Origin: Hypomyces perniciosus | Taxonomy: Eukaryota > Ascomycota > Sordariomycetes > Hypocreales > Hypocreaceae | Direction of reading: 5' to 3' | NCBI GenBank assembly: GCA_008477525.1 | Contig: SPDT01000013.1 | Span: 853,501 to 917,500, forward strand | DNA: 64,000 nt | Shown here: positions 33,573 through 45,413 of the stretch, in pieces | Position numbering within the stretch: the stretch's first letter is position 1 | How the letters are laid out: the number at the start of each line of letters is the position of its first letter | Position numbers and translations under genes: made by a program | The notes under the pieces: generated by a model | Told to the model about the DNA's origin: nothing | Databases searched by the model: none | The model's input: the letters and a program-made list of their open reading frames with translations, nothing else

Positions 33573-34642
33573 ATGACAAAGCATCACAACTCAGAAATCC
33601 ACGGCATTAGAAGGCTTGTCGACCGCCTCCTCCACCATAATGCCAATCAGATTCACAAATCACAATCATCCTTCTTTTCCAAATATCACTGCCCTGACGC
33701 TGAGATTTCCCTCGGGATCTGGAACGCGGCCTACAATGCCCTGAGGGATAATCTAGGATCTGCTGGGCTTGTCACGGCTTACGAGGCCATTTTGTCCCAG
33801 GAACTACCCCATGGCCATGTTATCGGTGGTATGAACTCGTCATTTGGCACCAAGTCCGATGAAGAGCGATTAAAGGACCTGACCTCCATCACCGACGCTG
33901 GACTGCACAAAACTCGCACTTCAAAGGCCTCTCAAGTAGGTGATTCGGCTCGCATACTCCTCAAGTCATCGAAGGACATAATCGAATCAGCATGGGCCGT
34001 GTATCCGTCTACCGCTGTCGCCTGGTCTGGCATATGCATTCTCACGCCGGTAAGACCTGTTCCTCGTGTGATAGCTGCAGCAGTTAATCTATACTTACAT
34101 GCTAGCAGCTCTTGCTGGATCCCATATTGCAGGTGGAAGACATGAGGCGCGGAGCCATGCATGTCTTGGGTCGCATCCCATGGTACATGCACCTATCGGA
34201 GCTTCTGCTGTCAAGCAGCTGGAAAGACAAGCAAGACTTCCAACGCCAGGAATTTCACACGAGGGAATATCTGATTCAGCTATACCGCAAAGTTCTCGAG
34301 TTCGAGATGAACTGTGTTTGCGCCGCGGCAAGCACCTGGAACAAGGCTGCGAAGAATGTCGTTGGATGGAATGGACTAAATCGTCTGGTCGAAGCGATTA
34401 AGGATGCAGATGACCACATAACCAAGCATATGGATACATTTTCCAGGGCCGAAGTGAATGATGCTCTGCTAAAACACAATCGGGACTTGGATCCGCTGAG
34501 CTGTGGTGAAGGGTTCAGTGATGACGAACATTTCGACGGCTTGGAGAGTACATTCCATCACACGAGCAGTGGTGCGGCGGAGACCGTGACTGGAAGAAAA
34601 CATGGAAATAAACCTGCAAGATGTCCTTCAGTGAGAATATAA
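33573..34642 (+). CDS. Stand-alone NACHT_N domain protein (NLR N-terminal domain)
   Basis: Exons 33573-34049 and 34109-34642 (intron GTAAGA...CAG, 59 nt) give 336 residues. Residues ~45-300 follow the N-terminal domain of fungal NWD NACHT-NTPases: SLGIWNAAYNAL, the AYEAILSQEL helix, an SARILLKSSKDIIESA helix, AVAWSGICILTPLLLDP (usually LAWAGVCLLLPLLLNP), IPWYMHLSELLL, LYRKVLEFEMNCVC, and a final GLNRLVEAIKDADDHI helix. In most relatives this is followed by a NACHT ATPase and WD40, ankyrin or TPR repeats. Here the protein ends after a short polar, acidic tail, and no P-loop follows within the 314 bp before hir1. It is either a truncated STAND receptor or a single-domain partner in heterokaryon or immune-type signalling (inference). 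The intact frame argues against simple decay. Confidence 0.85.
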
Positions 34643-34956
34643 TACTAGTTTCAATTGATCTTTTTATTCATGATATCCATTAAGAATGCGAAGTAGTATA
34701 TTACTAGTACATGCAGGGACGACGTCATTCCGAACAAGTTGCAGTCTTGCCAACCCTAACCCCTGCATCGGAGCTCCGGATCAAACCTGTTCCGTTTCCA
34801 CCAATCAGCACCTGGTTCTCCCATGGCATTGGGAACAGCTAAGATGCGACACGGCTAAAAGTGTGCAAAGTAAACGCGCCTGCGCGTCAGCAGGAAGATT
34901 GCACATTGGCAACGACACCATCATTTCCATCGCCTCATGTTAGCATCTCTTTCGAC
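34643..34956. other. Promoter of the hir1 gene
   Basis: Short spacer. The hir1 frame is open up to 34861, but the conserved start is at 34957. Confidence 0.5.
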
Positions 34957-37900
34957 ATGCGCCTTATAAAGCCCTCGTGGCTGAGCCATAGCGGCGAGCA
35001 GAAGGATTTTGAAGTCTACAGCTGCCATGTCTCCCCCGACGGGAAGCGCCTTGCTACCGCAGGCGGCGATGGACATGTGCGCATCTGGTCGACTGAAGCT
35101 GCCTACAATGCGCAAGAGCCCGGCTACTCGAAGCCTCGACAGCTGTGCCACATGAGCCATCATCTAGGCACCATTCACTCTGTGCGCTTCTCCCCCAACG
35201 GGCGGTACCTGGCCAGCGGCGCCGACGACAAGCTCATCTGCGTTTACCACCTGGACAAGGGTCCTCCGACGGCCACCTTTGGCACCAACGATCCCCCCCC
35301 TATTGAGAATTGGAAGACATACAAGCGATTGATCGGCCATGACAATGACGTCCAGGACTTGGCCTGGTCCTACGACTCCTCCCTGCTGGTCTCGGTGGGA
35401 TTGGACTCCAAGGTCGTCGTCTGGTCAGGGCACACGTTCGAGAAGCTCAAGTCTCTGCCTGCACACCAGAGCCATGTCAAGGGCATCACGTTCGACCCGG
35501 CCAACAAGTTCTTTGCGACGGCGAGCGACGATCGAACCATCAAGATATTCCGTTTCACCCCTCCTGCGCCCAATGCGACTCAACACGATATGATTAACAA
35601 CTTCGTTCTTGAGACGACTATTAGCTCCCCATTCAAGAGTTCTCCTCTGACGACGTACTTCCGACGTTGCTCATGGTCCCCGGACGGTAACCACATAGCT
35701 GCAGCCAATGCCGTCAATGGCCCGGTCAGCTCTGTCGCTATAATTGAGCGAACCAGATGGGATAGTGAGATCAACCTGATCGGACACGAGGCTCCTACCG
35801 AAGTGTGCATGTTCTCGCCGAGGCTATTTCATACGGTGAAACCAAGTCAGAACGGTGCCGCCAACGGAAATGGAGGACAGCTTGTGACGGTCATTGCATC
35901 TGCCGGCCAGGACAAGACGCTGAGCATTTGGAACACCAACACCTCCAGGCCTGTAGTCATTGTGCAAGATTTAGCTAGCAAATCGATTTCGGACTTGGCG
36001 TGGGCGCCTGATGGATGCACACTCTTTGCATCTAGCTTGGACGGAAGCGTTATTGTCGTCAGGTTTGACGAGGGCGAGCTAGGCTGGGTTGCACAGCCCG
36101 AGGAGAACACCAAGGCGTTGCAAAAATACGGTGCATCCAGGAAAGGTATGGGCATTGCTGAAGATGTCGACGGCTTGATGTTGGAGAATCACAGCAAGGC
36201 CGGTGAGTCGAGGGCCGTTCAATCGAGGATGGGCGCTTTGATGGGAGACTTCCAGGCGGAGTCAACCAAAGAGTCCACTCCAGCAACACAGGGGAGCAAG
36301 GCCGATTCATCTACTGCTGCAGCACCACCCGAGGCTACGAAGCCAGCCACAAATGGGAATACAGAGCCGGACAAGGACAAGCAACAGGAGGAAACTGCTG
36401 ATAAAACCGCTGAACGAGTCCGTGAATTGAAGTCTCGCGTTACCATTGGCAAAGATGGGCGGAAACGGGTTGCTCCACTCCTTGTATCATCATCCGGCAC
36501 GGGACAGTCATCCTTGCCTCAGTCGCAGCTGGTCGGATCCACGACTACAAAGACGTCACAAAACGATGCCCCCCTAACAACTTTAGATCTGACCAAGCCA
36601 TTCGACGGTCTGCCAAAGGGAGGTATCGTATCTATGCTGCTTGGGAACAAACGGAGAGCTGTAGCAGCCGATGGGGAAGATGATGAGGAGCCCGTCACCA
36701 AGCGGATAGCTGGTGGACCTACAGCTATTGTGAGCAACGGCGCCGACGGCGTGGAGTCTGCCGCACTGGTGCCTGCTGAGCATGGTGTAGTGCCTACGCC
36801 CGAATTTCTGCGTCCTGCAGTTCTCAACCCATCTATTTCCTACGCCCAAGTTCGACTTGCTGTTCCCAAAATCAGATCGCATATTTTGAGGCCACTGGAG
36901 CGAGGCATTCTACAGTCGGAGTCTTCTCTAGACGAAGCATCCAAGTCTCCCGAGAATATTATTCTTGAGGCTAAAAACGATCCCAGCCCCCGGGACCCGT
37001 CCCACGTTATAGTTACGAAGAAAGGAGTTCTAGTCTGGCAAGAGTTCTTGCCGCGGGCCGTCATTTTGGTGACGGCAAACAGAAACTTTTGGGCTGTGGC
37101 CTGTGAGGATGGGTCGATACATGTTTGGACCCCGGCGGGTAGGCGGCTCCTGAACCCCATCATCCTGGAGTCTCAGCCTGTCATTGTCGAATGCCGTGAT
37201 TATTGGCTGCTAGTAATTACGGCTGTGGGACTGGCGCATGTTTGGGACCTTAGGACTCAATCTTCGCCTCATCCCCCTGTGTCTCTGGGACCGATACTGG
37301 ACATCGCCACGACGTCACTGAATCAGCATTCAGCCACTCCGGGTCCTGGTGTAACGTCGGCGCATCTTAATTCTACTGGCCATGTCGTCGTAACGCTCAC
37401 CAATGGCGATGGTTATTACTATGCTCGGGATATGTATACCTGGCAGCGGTTGAGTGAGGCATGGTGGGCTGTCGGCTCTCAGTACTGGAATTCCAACGAT
37501 TCGTCTATATCTGCTCTACAGTCCACTGCCGTGGGACCAAGTGCCAAAGAGGGCAAGGATAAAGACGCCTCTGCGGTTACAGTGTCCTCCGGTATCATTC
37601 CTTTCCTCGAGCGCCATACCACGAACGAGTTCCTCCTCAAGGGCCGAGCCTACGCATTGCAGCGCATCATCAAAACCGTCATGCAAAAATCAGACGCCGA
37701 GAGTCTCGAGAGCAGCGTCAGTATTGCACACTTGGAGAATCGGATTGCTGGCGCCCTGCAGCTAGGAGCCAGGGAGGAGTTCAGACTGTACTTGTTCATG
37801 TATGCCAAACGACTCGGGGCAGAGGGCGCACGAGCAAAGGTGGAGGAGCTGCTCAACAGTCTGCTGGGCGGTGTTCTCGAAGACAAGGACCAGGAGCACG

Positions 37901-38172
37901 ATGGGGGCCGCGGGTGGTTCAGCAAAGAGGACGACATTTGCGGATGGGATCGCAAGGAGTTACTTAAGGGGGTGGTCCTGATTCTTGGTAAGTTTCCTCT
38001 GCTTGACACGAGATGTTATTCCGACTTCTGCCATGGGACATGCAGCTGACAAGACATTGCAACAGGTAAATACCGTGAGCTACAGCGCCTGACAGCGCAG
38101 TATGCCAGAGTGATGGACTTGAACCTGGATGACGGGTCTGCGGATGTCGAGTCTATGGATGTCGAGGCTTAA
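34957..38172 (+). CDS. hir1: Histone chaperone subunit Hir1/HIRA
   Basis: Exons 34957-37987 and 38066-38172 (intron GTAAGT...CAG, 78 nt) encode 1045 residues. I chose the ATG that gives MRLIKPSWLSHSGE because Hir1/HIRA proteins begin this way; the frame is open 32 codons further upstream. Residues ~14-375 hold the WD40 propeller (VYSCHVSPDGKRLATAGGDG, SVRFSPNGRYLASGADD, DLAWSYDSSLLVSVGLDS, GITFDPANKFFATASDD). A Ser/Thr-rich linker contains the HIRA B-domain motif RVTIGKDGRKRVAP at ~492-505, which binds Asf1 in homologues. The C-terminal Hira domain (~620-1045) has EDGSIHVWTPAGRR and ends with GKYRELQRLTAQYARV. Known role: replication-independent H3-H4 deposition and transcriptional silencing in the HIR complex. 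Confidence 0.95.
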
Positions 38173-38985
38173 TTTAATGTTTTCTGTATTATTCCTCTCA
38201 CAGTGTGACATAGGTACCTGTATTCTTAAGGGTGCTATAGTGTACCTGGAGGGCGAGAGGCCGGATATGATGCCTGTTTGCCTGTTTACCTGTTTACTAC
38301 CTACCGTAAGGTAGTCTGCAACCTATTGGTCAGTCTGGCGTTGGAGGATGGTTTTTTTAGCAATATTCGGAAAGGGGACTGTTGGTTTCATGGCAGCGCA
38401 GTCCAGGGAGTGGTTCTGCTGGGAGTAGATAGGGGGGTAGATTAAGAATGCAAAAGTTTGCCCTTTTTGGTTTTATATGTTGGCCATCAAGGCTATCTGT
38501 TCTGTTATCATGTTATGGGTAAAGGTAAGATGGCTTCTATTCTATAACGAACCGATGCAGGCGTCGATAGCCCCTAGCTGTGATCGATCGAGGCCCTGAA
38601 TCTCAGAGTTGACAGCTGGCACAGGTGGTCAGAATCGAGCAGCTGTGTGCTGGCCTGGCAGCTGCCTCTCCCTACTATGACAGTTATTATGCTCCTCCTT
38701 CCCCCTCTCCTATTTTCTTCCACTCTTCTCAACCTCTCTCTTCTTCCATCATCATTTCTTCCAAAATCCAAATCCGCTCCTCTGTTCGTCATCATCAGAC
38801 CAGGTTGTCGTCCATTCATTCATTCATTCATTCTTTTCGTTTCAACACGCTCCTCTTCCTTTCTCTTCCAATCTATCTGATTCTTGCCGCTCCTTGACTT
38901 CACTTCATTTCGTCTTTCCTTTGTCTTCTATCCATTGCCAACCGCTCCTCCGTTATTTCTCCTCACAAGTGTCAAGTCCGTCAGC
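38173..38985. other. Spacer and 5' leader of the GT15 gene
   Basis: No gene. The last 300 bp is C/T-rich with a (CATT)n run at ~38,815-38,832, typical of a fungal promoter and leader. Confidence 0.5.
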
Positions 38986-40461
38986 ATGACGAAAAGAGGT
39001 TGCGCAGCCATCGCTTCGTTCTGCTGGATCCAGCCCGTCGCATTGGCTTGGGCGCTCTTCTTCCTCCAGCTTTCATCGTTCGTGCATGGCCTTGCCATCT
39101 CTACCCCTGCTGCTGATCAGCGACCTCGAGCAGCCCTCGTCTCACTCGCCCACGAGCACGACCTGCCGGCCATCCTCTCGTCGATCTACCAGCTGGAAGA
39201 CACGTTCAACCGCCGATACCACTACGATTGGGTCTTCTTCAGCACAAAGCCCCTGAGCGACGACTTTCGACGCCAGACGTCGAACGCAACCGCCGCAACC
39301 TGCATCTACGAAGTCATCTCAGAAGGAAACTGGGTCGTGCCGCAGTCTGCATCGTCTTCGCACCTTGCTGTATCGCATATCGGGCATGGATATGTCGAGG
39401 ATGTGTCTGACGTTGACCAGCCGGCGCCACTTCTTCGCGAGATCTACCGGTGGAACTCGGGTCCTTTTGCAAGAGAGAACCGGCTGCGGGACTATGACTG
39501 GTTCTGGAGGATTGAGCCTGGTGTAAGTATCAGCTTGCGTATTCGACTGTGATTCGTAGCTTCTTCGGGCTTATAGCATGTATAGGCTCAGTTCACTCAT
39601 GACATCCATTTCGATGTATTTCGCTTTATGCGGGACCACGAAATTGCGTACTGTTTCAACGAGGCCTTGGTCGACAAGGAGGACATGCAAACCCATTCAC
39701 ATGAGGTGAAGTCGTTTATGGATAAGCATCCTGACCTGCTGCACGCAGAAGCGGATGTCTCCTGGCTCCTCGGACGCGACGCCTCGACCGAACCGGTATG
39801 CCAAGAACAAGATTGCCTTGAGAAACACTGCTCGATGCCGTTGGACGAGAGAGAGATCTTCGAGGGCAGTCCAAGCCGTGTTCGACGCCGTAACGCTGAC
39901 TGGGAGCAGGGTCCTGATGATGAAAACGATGAAAGCTCGCACTCCGAGGCGTTTGCCTCATGGTTGGGCAGTATTTACAAGACTGGATTCACCGGACTCT
40001 CGCCGACATTCGATATCGGATCGTTGACGTTCTTCCGCAGTCAAAGTCACCAAGAGCTGTTTAACCATCTCGATTCGGCGGGCGACTTTTATTATCGACG
40101 ACGACGGGACATGTCAGTGCCCACGATCAGCGCCAGCATGTTCTTGCCCCAGAAGAGTGTGTGGAGCTTTCGCAGGAAGGATGCTGGACATACAAGCCGC
40201 CCAAGCCTACCCGAATTTACACCAGACCCCGAGTTGGATGCGAGAACGCACCAAGTTAACAGATTCGTCGGGGCGAGGCGCATGATTGGACCGCAACGGC
40301 CGGGTAGCACCCAAGAGCGAGACAAGAACCCTGGGGAGAGCATGGCAGAGCGATTTGCGCTCTGGGAGCTCATGGCGCAAGACCTCAGCAGACAGGATGC
40401 CATACCCGGCTTGCAGTCTGGTTACACGGTGATTGACGAGAGAAACTTTTCGCTACGATGA
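38986..40461 (+). CDS. GT15-family (Kre2/Mnt1-like) alpha-1,2-mannosyltransferase
   Basis: Exons 38986-39522 and 39586-40461 (intron GTAAGT...TAG, 63 nt) give 470 residues. Type II layout: a short basic N-terminus and one hydrophobic anchor at ~12-36. The lumenal part has the GT15 signature order: ALVSLAHEHDLPAILSSI, QLEDTFNRRYHYDWVFFS, RDYDWFWRIEPGAQFTHDI (catalytic core, where typical members have YYWRVEP), DVFRFMRDHEIAYCF, and FFRSQSHQELFNHLDSAGDFYYRRR near the end. It differs from classical Kre2 in WFWRIEPGAQF and in an acidic insert (~295-315). Such enzymes add mannose from GDP-mannose to O- and N-glycans in the Golgi. The MTKRG start was chosen over an in-frame upstream extension, which is leader-like. 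Confidence 0.85.
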
Positions 40462-41572
40462 AGACGACGACATGGATCACGATGATTTATGATGATGATG
40501 AGGTGAAGGCAGACGTTACAGGAATTGGCAATTGGGTCAGGCAAGTGATTGGAATTGATCAGGCTGGCCTGTATTTATGTACAGCCTTGTAGGGAAAATA
40601 CTCGGAAATACTACATTGCTATCTGCGTCGTTTGCCTGTGGAAGATCATACCTATCAGTGTCATGATGTTCGTTGGTGAAATAAGAGCTAGCACCAAGTG
40701 AAACAAGGATAATCTGGCATTGCCGAGATGCCGGTAGTTGGTGTGTATTATAACGTCTTTACTTCGTAGACCCGGCATAGTATTGATATTCTGATGACTG
40801 TTTTATGATTTATTTATTTATTTTTATATTACTCATCCATGTGGAGAGATTAAAATTATGACTGCCTTCTCCAACATAACATAAGACGTCTTATGAGTAA
40901 GAGAGTTGGGTATCAAGAACGGAAGCTGAAGCAAAAGACAATGTGATTCGTCCCCCCGCGATCTGGCAGGCCACCACAGCGGCCCCACAGGTTATTTGGT
41001 GGTGTCGCTAGCGGTAGTCTACTCGCTAGCAATGGGGTTTTAATAGCGGTTAGTTAGTGCTAGGGGGCACAGACGTCAGGGGGGGAGATTAGCGTTCTAA
41101 CCGCCCGCTCGCTTGCATCTATCTTAGCATAGGTTGTTAACACTTTGCCATCTTCGTCATCGCGGATTAGTGGTTTGGAAGAGAAGAAACAAAAGAGTGA
41201 GAGATTGATTGAGAGAAAGAGAGAAAGAGAGGGAAATAGAATGTGAATACTTCTTTTCTATTACATTTCTTCTTCTTCTTCTTCTTCTCCCTCGAATACT
41301 ATTTGCCTGTCCGGAATTTATCACTGCCCGTTTCTGGCTGCTGCCATCGAGGTCGCGTGGGCTCTTCTCTCTGTGTTTGTCGCTCCCAACTCTGTCTCGC
41401 TCTGAATTGGCAGCCAACAAAGCTGACAGAACCCCTCTTTGCAGTGCCATTGCGCTTGTGAGGGAAGAATAGGCATTTGTTTCTTTCAAGACGGACCAAA
41501 TCTTTCTCCTCTTGAGCAGACGACGCCACCGCATTCTGTCACCGACAGACGCCTCCTCCACGTTCGCCCGCC
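40462..41572. other. Spacer and leader of the nucleotide-sugar transporter gene
   Basis: No gene. GA- and CTT-rich microsatellite tracts at 41,190-41,290 lie in what should be the promoter or leader. Confidence 0.45.
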
Positions 41573-43243
41573 ATGGCGATACTCGAGTCCGCCGTCACTC
41601 GAGGCGGCATTGGATCTGTGAAGAGGAAGAAGAGCTCAGGGACACAGCGGTCATTGATTTTGGTACCGTGTTCCTCGCTGCTCGCTCCTGGCCTCGCCAT
41701 TGGGCTCTGTGCTGACTGGGACGGATAGCTCACGGTCCAAAACTCGGCCTTCATCTTGGTATGTCTCAACATGCTAGACAGTCAAACAAACAGTCAAACA
41801 AACAGTCGAACCAACAGTCTTGCTAACATGTCGACAGATCATGCACTACTCCCGCATCATGCCCCCCGCTGGCGACCATCGCTATTTCCCCTCGACCGCC
41901 GTCTTCCTTCACGAAATCATAAAGCTCGCCGTTTCCCTTACGCTCGCCATGTACGAGGCGTCCAAGACACTTGCGCCCAGCACGCCTGCTACTGTGCTGT
42001 TCGAGCAGATATATAACGCCGTATTTGGTGGAGACGGTTGGAAGCTTGTTGTGCCTGCTATCTTTTACACCCTCCAAAATATTCTGCAATACGTTGCTGT
42101 TGGCAATCTCGACGCCGTGCATTTTCAGGTTCTCTACCAGTTAAAGGTAGCCAGCTACACAATCTGTCACCGTCATAGGTGGGAAAAGAGACACTGGTGC
42201 TAACAGCGGACATGGCAGATTCTTACCACAGCTGTCTTCAGCGTCATGCTCCTTAAACGACCCCTTGGATTCACACGCTGGCTCTCTCTGGTCGTTCTCA
42301 CAATTGGCGTCTCGATCGTCTCTCTCCCCTCCTCCTCCACTACACCGTCCTCCTCGGTGTTGCTCCATGGCATGCCCGATCACTTCTTCCCCCGATCCAA
42401 ACACGAGCTCGGCCATGCCATCCCTGATGACTCACCACCTGTGCATCTAACACGCCGCTCCGCGACATACCAGGGCATCGACAACGACCTGACCCCTCTT
42501 GAACCTCAGATGAACTACTCCGTTGGCGTGACTGCAGTTCTCGTCTCGGCGGCTGTCTCAGGCCTTACAGGGGTCTACTTTGAGAAGCTGCTCAAGGAGA
42601 GCCCCACGCAGGCGAGTGTTTGGATTCGAAACCTCCAATTGAGCTTCTACTCTATGATTGCTGCCCTCCTTGGCGGTGTCATGTGGCAGGATGGTGCCGG
42701 TATCCGTGAGCACGGTTTCTTTGAGGGATACAACGCGGCTGTATGGGCCACTGTTGTGCTACAGGCAGCGGGCGGCCTACTTGCCAGTCTCGTCATTAGA
42801 GACGCGGACAATATTGTCAAAAACTTTGCTACCAGTATAAGCATCATCCTGAGCTTCCTTGTGAGTGTGTGGATGTTTGAATTCAAGGTCACCATTACGG
42901 TAAGTTATCACCCCCTCAGCTGGTGATATTGGATGGAAACGGCAGCCTACTTACCACCCTACCTATACAGTTCCTCGCTGGTACATCGCTCGTCCTCCTG
43001 GCTACATACATGTACAGCGCACCCGAGGAGACCCTTCAGCGGCGACCACCACCCATCCGCGTTGCCAGCTTTACAAAGCCCACCATTGAGAGCTTTTTAA
43101 CCCCCGCTGGCACGCCTCGCATGACGGATTCCAAGCACCTCAACGCAGACCCCTTTGACAGCAAGGTCATGGGGTTAACATCAAGTCGACCAAGCAGCCC
43201 GATGCTACCACGTTCAGCAAGTCGGTTAAATATGCAAAAGTAG
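41573..43243 (+). CDS. UDP-galactose/UDP-N-acetylglucosamine transporter (nucleotide-sugar transporter)
   Basis: Exons 41573-41662, 41729-41758 (a 30-nt micro-exon), 41838-42146, 42219-42899 and 42971-43243 encode 460 residues; every phase closes. The family is recognised by LTVQNSAFILIMHYSR (micro-exon joined to exon 3), [36 protein letters not shown] (split after QLK), VSGLTGVYFEKLLKES, VWIRNLQLSF and VKNFATSISIILSFLVS. About ten membrane helices are expected. These match the CMP-sialate/UDP-galactose transporter family (S. pombe Gms1-like), which imports nucleotide sugars into the Golgi in exchange for nucleoside monophosphate. A Ser/Pro-rich lumenal loop (~175-225) and a polar C-terminal tail of ~75 residues are longer than usual. 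The exact sugar cannot be assigned. It is convergent with the GDP-mannose pyrophosphorylase-like gene. Confidence 0.9.
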
Positions 43244-43850
43244 ATTTGATTCACTCTTTTTTTCGGTTTTCTTGCACTGGGGAAGTCTTTTGGATAGGGC
43301 AGCAAAAACTAGGGTTGTATATGGGTGTATGTGCACACGACATGGTATGCATACATTTTAAAGAGACACATTATTGGGGGAGGATTACGGCGTCCAGCGC
43401 ATGGATAGGGGGAGAGGTATTGAATTTTTAGAGGGGGCAGACCTGGTTTGCAATGACATGAGTTGACGATGAAGTCGTGTCTCACTCATATGGTGAGATT
43501 TTATCAGGGTAAGGAGTGAGGAAAATTGGATGAGGGCTAGAGAAGTGCAAAATCTAGTCGATTGTACGAGTACGACGAACGGAATACACGACCAAGTCGG
43601 TTGGGCAAACTCTTTTCTTCTGTAGAATTATGTAAAATCTATGATTGGTCCTACAGCTCCTTCGGTATGTGAAAGAGGTAGTAGGCACGTAAGAGGGTAG
43701 TAAGAGGTAGTAGTAGAATGCGTGACATCGTTAATGGCGTCTTCACTCGCCAGAATCACATCTTTTTTTCATCATTATCTTTCAGGGGTTTTCTTCTCCT
43801 TTTTAATGTCCCATCTCGTCCGTCCGTTGCTTCCATCTATTCTTTGGGCT
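43244..43850. other. Spacer between convergent genes
   Basis: Should hold both 3' ends. No gene or repeat of note; the frame at 43722-44192 on the plus strand is the antisense of the next gene. Confidence 0.5.
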
Positions 43851-45413
43851 TTACATGATGACCTCATTGGAAACGTCCTAAAAGAAAAGAAGTTAGTGTG
43901 GGTTTCATATGAAAAACAAAAAAAAAAGGACGGGTTTGGGGCAACTCACTCTCTTCAGCTCCTTGTACGGCAAGCAGACACAGTTCTGCACGTGCACCTC
44001 ATCGCCAACACCACAGTCCTTACCCAAGATGGAGGTGCTCTGCACTTTGACGCCGTTCTTGATGATGCTGGTGGAGTGGCTGCCAACTGGTGTCGGCGTA
44101 CCCTCCACACGGGCCCAGGCGCCTACGCGGCTTCCCCAACCGATGATGGAGTGAAGCACGCAGGCATCGTGCTTGATATCGGAGTCTTCTAGCACGATAC
44201 TGTCCTTTACGCGAGCGCCGGCACCGACGACGACGCGGGGACCGATGCTGACGTTGGGGCCGAGCTTGGCGGTGGGGTGCACCTCAGCGGTAGGGTGGAT
44301 GAAGACGGGGGCGACGATGTTGGCGCTGGGCTGGGCGAGCTCGTCGCTGCCTGACTGCCAGGCCTTTTGCAGGTACAGGGCGTTGGCTGGCACGGCAGAG
44401 CCAGCGGTCTTGATTTGGCGCCAGAAGTCCTTGGTTTCGTAGACGAAGAACTGCTTGCTGTCGGCCATGTCACCGAGGATGTCCTGTTCCAAGCGGATGA
44501 CTTCGTTCCTCCGGTTGGTGTCGTCGTCATCGTCGTCCGCGGCGGCAGCTGCCGGGATGTACATGTTCTCAAGGTTGTCTGAGGACGGGTAGGAGACGAG
44601 GCGCGTAGGGCGGTCGGTGCGGCGCTTGATGGCAGACCTGATGGATGGGAAGATGGCTTCGGTTGAGAAGAGGTAGACACCACAGTTGATCAGGTTGCTG
44701 ATGTGGGACTCGGGCTTCTCTACGTAGTGGAGGACACGGCGGGTGTGAGAATCGGAGACGATGCAACCGAAGTTCGAGGCGGCATCGTCGCTGACGCGCG
44801 TTCCGAGGATGACGGCCTCGGCGTCCTTCTCATTGAAGAGCTTCAGCATTTCTTCGAGGGGGAACGAGCAGCAGACGTCGGCGTTGAGGACAAAGAGGCT
44901 CTCGGGCCGGCCCTTGAGGATGGCATCGCGGAAGTGGTAGAGACCACCAGCCGTGCCGAGGGCCTGGTACTCTCGTAGGTAGCGGATGGTGATGCCGGGG
45001 AACTCCTTCGCCGAGTCCTTAATAAAGTCCCGGAAGACGGTTTCGTCGTAGTAGCCAATGATGTAGACCTCCTGGATCTGCTTGTTGGGAACGCGGGCAA
45101 CGGCAGAGAGGCAGTGCCAGATGATGGGGTGGCCAGCGACTTCGAAGAGCGGCTTAGGGAGGTCCAGGGAGAGTGGACGGAATCGCGTACCGCGAGAAGG
45201 ACCACCGACCTAGCAAATGCGAAGATTTAATGTTAGCCAGGCCATGCATGTCTCGCAAGCTCAATGAAGCCATTGCCCGGGAAGACGACAGCTTTAGAGC
45301 AGCAAAGAGAGGGCATAGAGGCATGACGAGTATGAGAAAAGCAGTACCAGAATGACAGCCTTGGTGGCGCCCTGGTCCTTCGCACGATGCGCCATGGGCA
45401 CCTGGAGAGACAT
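43851..45413 (-). CDS. GDP-mannose pyrophosphorylase-like protein (GMPPA type)
   Basis: Exons 45413-45348, 45209-43950 and 43877-43851 (introns of 138 and 72 nt) give 450 residues. The last exon supplies only nine codons, ending DVSNEVIM, a typical end for this family. Residues 18-35 form the nucleotidyltransferase start, AVILVGGPSRGTRFRPLS, in which the loop is GGPSRGTRFRP rather than the GGFGTRLRP of the catalytic beta subunit. LPKPLFEVAGHPIIWH, GTAGGLYHFRD and FVLNADVCCSFP follow. Left-handed beta-helix hexapeptide repeats (IHPTAEVHPTAKLGPNVSIGP) fill the C-terminal third. A low-complexity Ala/Asp insert (AAAAADDDDDD) lies at ~260. This fits the alpha-type (GMPPA) subunit, thought to regulate GDP-mannose synthesis. 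Placing it in a regulatory rather than catalytic class is inference. Confidence 0.88.

Noticed and set aside
38986..45413. A biosynthetic gene cluster including the P450 or amidase
   Set aside because: No synthase, cyclase or cluster regulator is present; the P450 and the amidase stand alone, and the three glycosylation genes are housekeeping types.
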